Of a DNA stretch of 64,000 nt, positions 57,946 through 64,000 are shown in pieces (the stretch's first letter is position 1; the number at the start of each line of letters is the position of its first letter). The DNA lies in assembly GCA_963775575.1 (NCBI GenBank), contig CAVZJG010000003.1, positions 517,825 through 581,824 on the forward strand. The letters run 5' to 3'. The notes under the pieces are model-generated. The model was given only the letters and a program-made list of their open reading frames with translations, was not told where the DNA came from and did not search any database. The stretch comes from Roseiarcus sp963775575 (GTDB taxonomy: Bacteria; Pseudomonadota; Alphaproteobacteria; Rhizobiales; Beijerinckiaceae). A program made the translations under genes and the position numbers.

Positions 57946-59438
57946 GCAATTGCTCACGTCTGGTTTGAGGCCGGACGCGAGCGGGGGCGGATAGGGGCCG
58001 AATTTTTTCATTGCGGCCGGGGCGCGAATATGAGTCAACCTATGGATGACTCCGCCGCCTGATTTGGCTGACAAAGACGCTCTGATCGCCACGCTGCTCG
58101 CCCAGATCGAGGCGCTGATGGCGGTGAACGCGCGGCTGACGGCGCGGGTCGCCGAGCTCGAGGCGAAGCTGGGGTTGCCGCCCAAGACGCCGGACAATTC
58201 CAGCGTTCCACCGTCGAAGGGTCAGAAGCCGTCGGAATCATCGACGCCCAAGGACAAGGCCAAGCCGCATGCCGGGACGCATCGTCCGCTTCATCCCAAC
58301 CCGACCGCCAAACGCGATGTCTTTGCTTGCCGCTGCCAAGGCTGCGGCGCCGACGTGTCCGGCGTCGCGCAAAACGCATGTGAGGCCTACGACCGCGTCG
58401 AAATTCCTCAGATCAAGCCCGACGTGACGCGCGTCACGTTGCATGGCGGCGTCTGCCCGTGCTGCGCCAAGCGCTTCAGGGCCGAGCCGCCAGAGGGGCT
58501 GGAGCCGGGATCGCCGTTCGGACCGAACCTGCGCGCCTTGGTGATTTACCTGCGCTCCGTTCAGGGGATTCCTCTGGCGCGGTTGAGCCATGTGCTGCGC
58601 GATCTGTTCGGCCTGGACATCAGCGAGGGCGCGCTGGTCAACATTCTGGCCGCCAGCCAGAAGCCTTTCGCGGCGCAGACCAACCTGATCAAGGCGCGGC
58701 TGATGGCTGGCACGGCGTTGGCTTCGGATGAGACCGGCATGAGGGTGGGAAAGGCGAACTGGTGGCTCTGGGTGTTCCACCATGCCGACAGCGCTATCTT
58801 CGTGGCCGACAAACATCGATCCAAGGCGGTCGTGCAGGCCTTCCTGGGCGATTGGCGCCCCGACTACTGGATATCGGACCGCTACGGCGGCCAGATGGGC
58901 TGGGCCAAGCGCGACCATCAGGTCTGCCTCGCCCACCTCATCCGCGACGTCCAATACGCCATCGACTCTGGCGACGCGGTGTTCGCGCCGGGCTTGAAGG
59001 GCTTGCTCAAGCGCGCCTGCGCCGTCGGGCGGCGACGCGACGCTCTGGCCGACGGCACGCTCAAAATATACGAGGCCGATCTGAACCGGCGGCTCGATCG
59101 CCTCATGAGCCTGATCCCGACCCACAAGGCGGGACACAAGCTTCAGACAATCATCAAGAAAGTCCGCCGCCATCTCTTCGTCTTCGTGACCAACCGCGAC
59201 CTCGCGGCGACCAACAACAGTTCCGAGCGGGCGCTGCGCCCCTGCGTGATCTATCGCAAGATCACCAACGGCTTTCGCAGCGAATGGGGCGCCGCGCTCT
59301 ATGCCGACATAAGGTCCGTCGTCGAAACCGCACGTCGAAGATCAATCCGCGCCATCGACGCAATCCGCCTCACCCTCGAAGGCCTGCCGATCCCATGCGT
59401 CGCGTGACCAAAGCCCGCGCCGGGACGTGAGCAATTGC
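57946..59438 (+). mobile_element. Complete IS66-family element with 8-bp target duplication
   Basis: The ends GCAATTGCTCACGTC (57946-57960) and GACGTGAGCAATTGC (59424-59438) are perfect inverted repeats. The 8-bp direct repeat CTACAATG flanks the element (57938-57945 and 59439-59446), the normal IS66 duplication. The element is 1493 bp with one transposase gene and lacks the usual tnpA/tnpB accessory genes. It sits inside an acyltransferase gene. Confidence 0.93.
58046..59407 (+). CDS. tnpC: IS66-family transposase (TnpC-type)
   Basis: This 453-residue protein has an N-terminal leucine-zipper-like coiled coil (ALIATLLAQIEALMAVNARL then TARVAELEAKLG). A zinc-binding region follows (CRCQGCGADV, GVCPCCAKRF), and then the DDE catalytic core. 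The acidic residues are visible in ASDETGMRV, YWISDRYGGQMGW and TNNSSERALRP. KITNGFRSEWGA is the conserved C-terminal segment. It appears intact, and with perfect IRs and target duplication the element may still be active or recently moved. Confidence 0.92.
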   Translation: MTPPPDLADKDALIATLLAQIEALMAVNARLTARVAELEAKLGLPPKTPDNSSVPPSKGQKPSESSTPKDKAKPHAGTHRPLHPNPTAKRDVFACRCQGCGADVSGVAQNACEAYDRVEIPQIKPDVTRVTLHGGVCPCCAKRFRAEPPEGLEPGSPFGPNLRALVIYLRSVQGIPLARLSHVLRDLFGLDISEGALVNILAASQKPFAAQTNLIKARLMAGTALASDETGMRVGKANWWLWVFHHADSAIFVADKHRSKAVVQAFLGDWRPDYWISDRYGGQMGWAKRDHQVCLAHLIRDVQYAIDSGDAVFAPGLKGLLKRACAVGRRRDALADGTLKIYEADLNRRLDRLMSLIPTHKAGHKLQTIIKKVRRHLFVFVTNRDLAATNNSSERALRPCVIYRKITNGFRSEWGAALYADIRSVVETARRRSIRAIDAIRLTLEGLPIPCVA

Positions 59439-59850
59439 CTACAATGACACCGGGCTTCAGGCCCGAAAGGTCCTGAATACTCGCCAGAGTACCAAGCAGT
59501 GCCTTCCATGAGAAAGTGTAAGCAATTGTGCGATTGTCGATGGCTATCAATGTCGAGACAACCATTGCCGCAATAAGTGAGGGGTAAATGCGACGAAACC
59601 GACGCAAGTAGTACCCCGTCTGTCGACTGGCTCTAGTCCGCTCATTTGCAAAAATTACAAACCCGCTCAAAAGAAAAAAAATCAACACCGCTTCTTGGCC
59701 GAAGCGGAACAGCCAACCGGCCCCGGTCGACCAACCACGATCGTTCGCCACGTGATGAAAGACGACATAGCAAGCGGCGATCGCCCGCGCTGCGTCCAAG
59801 CTAGCAGTCAGCCGCGCGCTTAGCTTCGGCCGATCCTCCGACTGCAGCAT
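59439..59850 (-). pseudogene. Acyltransferase-3 gene, N-terminal half
   Basis: ATG at 59850 begins MLQSEDRPKLSARLTASLDA then ARAIAACYVVFHHVANDRGW, including the conserved R/H...H active-site helix of acyltransferase 3. It continues EAVLIFFLLSGFVIFANERT and LRRFRRIYPSLIAAMVVSTL to GVIVG, where IS66 begins. The remaining gene is at 57300-57937. Removing IS66 and one CTACAATG copy restores a continuous reading frame (GVIVG-VDPYLHDDPLW). Confidence 0.85.
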
Positions 59851-60045
59851 AGGTCTACCTTTTTCAGCCGATAGCTGGACTTATTTCGGAATCGCATTCA
59901 AAGGGCACGAAAGAGGTTTGAGACGATTCGTGCGCCGGGGTCGTGATTTGAGCGCGCGGTCCAGTCTTACAGAGCGGCATTTCGGCGTTCGGAGAAAATA
60001 CGGTTCGGAACGTGTCAACGACTTTGAGACATCCGGGGTTTGAAT

Positions 60046-60480
60046 TTAAGCTCGAATTCCCAACCTTTGGGTTGGCGGGTTTATCCAGGCGGCTGTTGGT
60101 TTGAGCGGCGGTTCTGGCGGCTTTTTGACGAAGCGTTCGGGATTGGATTGGAAGGCGCGGTCGAGGGTCTTCTGGCGCGCTGCGTAGACCTCGTCGGTCT
60201 GACCGTAGTGGACTTGGTCCGGCGTCATCAGGCCGATGCCGGCATGGTGATGATCCTGATTATACCAATCGAAGAAGCTGCGGCAGAACATCTTCGCGTC
60301 CTCGATGCAGCCAAACCGTTGAGGAAACTGCGGTTGATATTTCAAGGTTTTGAAGTGGCTTTCCGAGAACGGATTGTCGTTTGAAGTGTAGGGTCTGCTA
60401 TACGATTTGGTGACGCCGAGATCGGCGAGCATCAAGGCGGTGGCTTTGGCCTTCATCGGGCGGCCGCGATCGGCATGCAG
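60046..60480 (-). pseudogene. IS3-type transposase OrfB fragment
   Basis: The frame from 60480 reads LHADRGRPMKAKATALMLAD then LGVTKSYSRPYTSNDNPFSE and SHFKTLKYQPQFPQRFG, ending AAWINPPTQ. This is the C-terminal half of an integrase-core transposase with the D and E catalytic residues but without the N-terminal domain. Upstream (60481) the frame runs directly into an IS66 end, which truncated it. It is inactive. Confidence 0.75.
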
Positions 60481-60560
60481 GCAATTGCTCACGTCTGGTT
60501 TGACGCGGGACGCGAGCGGGTGCGGATAGGGGCCGAATTTTTTCATTGCAGCCGGGGCGT
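60481..60560. repeat. Solo IS66 left end
   Basis: These 80 bases match the left end of the complete IS66 (57946-58025) with few differences, starting GCAATTGCTCACGTCTGGTT. No transposase follows. It truncates the IS3-type transposase and marks a second IS66 insertion that was later deleted. Confidence 0.8.
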
Positions 60561-60890
60561 GTGAACGGCGGTCAGAATCCGCGCTTATTCGGCGGCGGGA
60601 GCATTTTGGACTGAGGGCGGCGGATTGTCCCGATAGTCCATAGGGGGGACCCGTCCCCGGAGCGGAGCGCCGACGGCGCGCAGCGGAGCGGAGGGGACGG
60701 GGGGTCCCTGTGGACCCATCGGGTCAACCCGCCGGTGGGGGGTCTGAGGGAGGGTTTTTGGGTAGCGCTCAAGCGCTGACAGAGCCGCGCCGCGGGCGCT
60801 ACAGTTCCTGTCGATCTTGGAACAGGCGCGGCGCCGACCGAACCTGACAGTTTAGCTCGGCGCCGCGCCCTACAACGTGCCGGAGCACGA
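60561..60890. other. Region with a long imperfect hairpin before the IS21 unit
   Basis: Two 23-base arms, 60636-60658 (starting GTCCATAGGGGGGACC) and 60693-60715 (ending GGTCCCTGTGGAC), pair at about 18 positions around a GC-rich core. No gene is present. It may be a terminator or cruciform insulating the IS21 element. Confidence 0.45.
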
Positions 60891-61430
60891 TTGCAGGGGC
60901 ATAATGGCGCCCGACGCGGATCGCGTCCACGGGTTCACCGGCGCGTCGATGGCGGGTGCGACCTCGATGAAGGCGCGAGCGGTCGCTTCTTTCTCTGCGC
61001 CCTTTGCCGCCGGCAGGTCCTGATCTGCAGTCACTGCGACCGAGGCCAGATCTACTGCGCCGGAGACTGTCGTATCGACGCACGCCGGATGCGGCGTCGG
61101 GAGACCACGAGCCGCTATCAGCGCAGCCGCAACGGCCGCTTCAACCACGCCGCGCGGAGCCGGCGATATCGCGCTCGTCAAAAGATAGTGACGCACCACG
61201 GTTCACCCGCCCCGCCGCCCGATGCTTGTGTGCCCGAGGCCTCGGCGGCGGCGCGGGAGGAGCCCCCTCCTGGCGCCGGGTCGGCGGCCTTGAGCCGCGC
61301 GCTCGCCCCCGTGATCCGGGGCGACGCGACGTTCGGGCGCCGCTGTCACTGGTGTGGCTGGGGGTGTTCGCCGTTCGTGCGGCGAGATCACCTGCGCTGC
61401 CGCCGAGCCGTCCGGTCCCGCCCGCCCTGA
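60891..61430 (+). CDS. Cys-rich protein associated with IS21
   Basis: This 179-residue protein (start uncertain; an ATG at 60891 is used) contains GRFFLCALCRRQVLICSHCD then RGQIYCAGDC, with paired CxxC/CxxC residues that should bind zinc. A basic segment (RRRETTSRYQRSRNGRFNHA then ARSRRYRARQKIVTHHGSPA) follows, and a second cysteine group HWCGWGC. The basic plus zinc-finger composition suggests nucleic-acid binding. It lies directly before istA (8 bases). Similar proteins accompany some IS21 elements, but the role in transposition is not known. Confidence 0.62.
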   Translation: MQGHNGARRGSRPRVHRRVDGGCDLDEGASGRFFLCALCRRQVLICSHCDRGQIYCAGDCRIDARRMRRRETTSRYQRSRNGRFNHAARSRRYRARQKIVTHHGSPAPPPDACVPEASAAAREEPPPGAGSAALSRALAPVIRGDATFGRRCHWCGWGCSPFVRRDHLRCRRAVRSRPP

Positions 61431-61438
61431 GGACGCCG

Positions 61439-62941
61439 ATGGTCGTATCCGCCGAGCTGCACGCCCAGATCTTGCGCTACTATCATGTGGAGAAGTGGCG
61501 CCGCGGCACCATCGCCCGTCAGCTCGGCGTCCATCGTGACGTCGTCGCCCGCGTTCTGGCCCAGTCTGGGCTGCCGGCCCATGGCGCTGCCCAGCGGCCG
61601 ATGCGCATCGACCCCTACCTTCCGTTCATCCTTAAGACCCTCGAGGCGTTCCCGACCCTGACCGCGGCCAGGCTCTACGCCATGGCCTATGAGCGCGGCT
61701 ATCGCGGCGCCCGTGACCACTTCCGCCACATGATCGCCCGCCATCGTCCCCGGCTGAAGGCCGAGGCCTACCTGCGTCTGCGCACTCTTCCTGGCGAAGA
61801 GGCCCAGGTCGACTGGGGTCACTTCGGCCACCTCGAGATCGGACGCGCCCGACGACCGTTGATGGCCTTCGTGATGGTGCTGAGCTACTCCCGTCGCGTC
61901 TTCCTGCGGTTCTTCCTCGACGCCCGTATGGATGCGTTCCTCACCGGCCACGCCCTCGCGTTCGAGGCGTTCGGCGCGGTCCCGAGGGTGGTCCTCTACG
62001 ACAATCTCAAGAGCGCTGTCCTCGAGCGCCAGGGCGAGGCGATCCGGTTCAACCCCACCCTTCTGGCCTTCGCCGGTCATTACCGGTTCGACCCGCGCCC
62101 CGTGGGTGTCGCCCGGGGCAACGAGAAGGGCCGGGTGGAGCGGGCCATCCGCTACATCCGCGATAACTTCTTCGCCGCGCGCGCGTTCACCGACATCGAC
62201 GATCTCAACGCCCAGGCCACAACCTGGTGCGCGGGGCCGGCCGCCGATCGGCCCTGTCCCGGCGAGGGGATGAGCGTGCGCGAGGCGTTCGCCCTCGAGG
62301 CGCCCCGGTTGGCCCCCTTGCCTGATAACCCGTTCCCCCTGGCGACTCCCACCACGGTCGCCATCGGCAAGACGCCCTACGCGCGGTTCGACCGGAACGA
62401 CTACTCGGTGCCGCACACCCACGTCCGTCGCCAGCTGACCATCTTCGCCGACCCTGGAGAGATCCGCATCCTCGACGGAGCCGCCCTGATCGCCTCTCAT
62501 CCGCGCAGCTACGACGCCGGCGCCCAGATCGAGGATCCCGCCCATATCCAGGCGCTGCGCGATCACAAGCGCCGGGGCGGAAGCGCCAGCGTCACCAACC
62601 GTCTGGCCCACGCCGCCCCTGCGAGCGCTGAACTCCTCACGCGCGCGGCCCAGAACGGCCACTCGCTGCAAAGCACCGTCGCGGGCCTCAACCGGCTCCT
62701 CCAGCGTTACGGCGCCCGCGAACTCGAGGCCGCCATCCTCGAGGTGCTGAAGCTCGACGCGCCCGCGCCCCATCCCAACTCCGTTCTCCTGGCCATCGAG
62801 AAGCGGCGCGAGCGACGCAGGCAGCCGCCTCTACTTCCCAGCCATCTGCCCAAGCACGTGCTGGACAAGGACCAGCCGGTCCGACCCGCTCGTCTCGCCC
62901 CCTACGACAAGCTCAAGGATCAGAACGATGACGACGAGTGA
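61439..62941 (+). CDS. istA: IS21-family transposase IstA
   Basis: I chose ATG at 61439 (MVVSAELHAQILRYYHVEKW), giving 500 residues; the frame stays open upstream to 61004, but that part overlaps the Cys-rich gene and lacks family features. The N-terminal HTH region includes GTIARQLGVHRDVVARVLAQ. The DDE core shows QVDWGHFGHLEIG (first Asp), VVLYDNLKSAV (second Asp) and GRVERAIRYIRDNFFAARAF (Glu). IstA carries out strand transfer with IstB. Its stop overlaps istB. Confidence 0.93.
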   Translation: MVVSAELHAQILRYYHVEKWRRGTIARQLGVHRDVVARVLAQSGLPAHGAAQRPMRIDPYLPFILKTLEAFPTLTAARLYAMAYERGYRGARDHFRHMIARHRPRLKAEAYLRLRTLPGEEAQVDWGHFGHLEIGRARRPLMAFVMVLSYSRRVFLRFFLDARMDAFLTGHALAFEAFGAVPRVVLYDNLKSAVLERQGEAIRFNPTLLAFAGHYRFDPRPVGVARGNEKGRVERAIRYIRDNFFAARAFTDIDDLNAQATTWCAGPAADRPCPGEGMSVREAFALEAPRLAPLPDNPFPLATPTTVAIGKTPYARFDRNDYSVPHTHVRRQLTIFADPGEIRILDGAALIASHPRSYDAGAQIEDPAHIQALRDHKRRGGSASVTNRLAHAAPASAELLTRAAQNGHSLQSTVAGLNRLLQRYGARELEAAILEVLKLDAPAPHPNSVLLAIEKRRERRRQPPLLPSHLPKHVLDKDQPVRPARLAPYDKLKDQNDDDE

Positions 62942-63680
62942 GGGCCTGCGTCAGCGGGCTGAGCGGCTCCGCCTCTATGGCCTCCTGGCCCACTGGGCTG
63001 AGGCCCGGGACGCCGGCTGGGCGGCCACCTTGCTGGACTGGGAGGATCACGAGCGGGCTCGTCGCAGTCTCGAGCGGCGCCTGAAGGAGGCACGGATCGG
63101 CCGCTTCAAGCCTCTCGCCGACTTCGACTGGTCATGGCCAACCCGCTGCGACCGCGCCGCCATCGACGCGCTGATGGCTCTCGACTTCCTCAAGGACGCC
63201 GGCAACGCCGTGGTGGTCGGGCCCAACGGCGTCGGAAAGTCCACGATCGCTCGCAACATCGCCCACCAGGCAGTCATGCAGGGCCATACGGCCCTGTTCA
63301 CCAGCGCCGGCCAGCTGCTCGGAGATCTGGCGGCGATCGACAGCGCGTCGGCCCTGCGCCGTCGCCTCAGCCACTACGTCGCCCCCGCGCTCCTGATCAT
63401 CGACGAGGTCGGCTATCTCTCCTACTCCAACCGCCACGCCGACATGCTGTTCGAGCTGATCAGCCGGCGCTACGAGACCAAGAGCACTCTGGTCACCACC
63501 AACCGGCCGTTCTCCGACTGGCACGAGGTGTTCCCCGGCGCCGCTTGCATCGTCTCCCTCGTGGACCGCTTGGTGCACAACGCCGAGGTCATCGCCATCG
63601 ACGGCGACTCCTACCGTCTCAAGGAAGCCACCGAGCGCGCCGACCAGCGGGCGCGTCAGCGACGGGCCCCAAGCTCGTGA
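62928..63680 (+). CDS. istB: IS21-family ATPase IstB
   Basis: This 250-residue AAA+ ATPase has NAVVVGPNGVGKSTIARNIA (Walker A, residues about 93-112), APALLIIDEVGYLSYSNRHA (Walker B, DEVG), and TTNRPFSDWHEVFPGAACIV (sensor I). It begins inside the istA end (14-base overlap) and its stop overlaps the next small gene. IstB activates IstA and selects targets. It appears intact. Confidence 0.93.
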   Translation: MTTSEGLRQRAERLRLYGLLAHWAEARDAGWAATLLDWEDHERARRSLERRLKEARIGRFKPLADFDWSWPTRCDRAAIDALMALDFLKDAGNAVVVGPNGVGKSTIARNIAHQAVMQGHTALFTSAGQLLGDLAAIDSASALRRRLSHYVAPALLIIDEVGYLSYSNRHADMLFELISRRYETKSTLVTTNRPFSDWHEVFPGAACIVSLVDRLVHNAEVIAIDGDSYRLKEATERADQRARQRRAPSS

Positions 63681-63892
63681 CGAAGGCACGCGGAGCCGGT
63701 CTCCAACCGGCCCACCTCGAGATCCCAGATCACTGGAGCCCGCAGGTTGCCCTCGCCGTGTTCGAGTTGATCGACAACCTGCGCGATCAGATCTGGTCCC
63801 GATACGGACTCGCCATCCAGGACGAACTCCGCCGCCAGCTCGAGCCGGGCCACGACAGCGACGACACCTCGGCGCCCCAGCACGACATCTGA
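63677..63892 (+). CDS. Small third ORF of the IS21 element
   Basis: A GTG at 63677 overlaps the istB stop (GTGA) and gives 71 residues: GLQPAHLEIPDHWSPQVALA, then VFELIDNLRDQIWSRYGLAI and QDELRRQLEPGHD. It is a short, acidic, helical protein without known motif. Tight coupling to istB and recurrence in related IS21 elements suggest it is part of the element. Function is unknown. Confidence 0.65.
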   Translation: MTKARGAGLQPAHLEIPDHWSPQVALAVFELIDNLRDQIWSRYGLAIQDELRRQLEPGHDSDDTSAPQHDI

Positions 63893-64000
63893 AACCCAGA
63901 CACGCGCTCGACCGTCACCGCCTTCCCGTGGGGCCTTACGCCGCCCGCGCCCCGCCGCCGAATAGTGCCGGATCTACGCCGCCGCTAACAGGGCGCGAAT
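63893..64000. other. Sequence after the IS21 genes, window end
   Basis: These last 108 bases contain no gene. The right end of the IS21 element should lie here or just beyond the window; no clear terminal repeat could be matched to the left side. Confidence 0.35.

Noticed and set aside
61004..61438. Upstream extension of IstA by 145 codons
   Set aside because: It overlaps the Cys-rich gene, is proline/arginine-rich and has no IstA features. The ATG at 61439 gives the normal N-terminus.

Overview
The window comes from a high-GC alphaproteobacterium, most likely Hyphomicrobiales (Rhizobiales). The evidence is the chromosomal flank (cobS, DUF1289, a TIGR02281 aspartic protease, dusA), a BTLCP-type cysteine proteinase and a Rhizobiales-type tra/trb integrative conjugative element (ICE). 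Genus cannot be fixed from the sequence alone. No rRNA, tRNA or CRISPR array was seen.

Layout. (1) 1-4443: chromosomal flank with a partial hypothetical gene, relics of a resolvase and a ParE-type toxin, a DUF1772 membrane protein, cobS, DUF1289, a retropepsin-like protease and dusA. (2) 4443-about 44800: an ICE inserted at the 5' end of dusA. Its tyrosine integrase is next to dusA. Cargo and maintenance genes follow: AbiE toxin-antitoxin, a broken ardC, a ParB-like protein, small DUF proteins, a 1444-residue methyltransferase/Strawberry-notch helicase, a Toprim protein, a DUF2493 SLOG protein and DUF736. Next is a control block resembling the QseC/QseM/FseA/RdfS circuit of Mesorhizobium symbiosis ICEs, including a probable +1 programmed frameshift. 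Then come RepA with three iteron-like repeats, ParA, a ribbon-helix-helix protein, DUF2840, TraF peptidase, lytic transglycosylase, a DUF3363 relaxase, an AbiEi-like/HipA fusion, TraG, a CopG-like protein, the complete trbBCDEJKLFGI mating-pore cluster (trbG frameshifted), DUF2274 and a LysR regulator. (3) about 44800-64000: a patchwork of insertion-sequence relics (IS256, IS110, RIT-type recombinase, IS21, IS701, IS3, IS66) with PAP2 phosphatase, secreted proteins, a low-GC methyltransferase, a BTLCP proteinase, a TumE/TumA module, a damaged HigB/HigA-like pair and an acyltransferase gene split by an intact IS66. A complete IS21-type element with two extra small genes closes the window. The right ICE end was not found.

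How it works together. Int and the RdfS-like protein would excise the ICE. RepA plus iterons and ParA/RHH would maintain the circular form. The relaxase and TraG would process and deliver DNA to the Trb pore, with TraF maturing the TrbC pilin. Transfer would be held down by QseM-like antiactivation and released through the FseA-like frameshift product. Frameshifts in trbG and ardC suggest that this copy may no longer transfer, unless they are assembly errors. The most notable unexplained signal is a family of three structured leaders ahead of ardC, the parB-like gene and the helicase gene.
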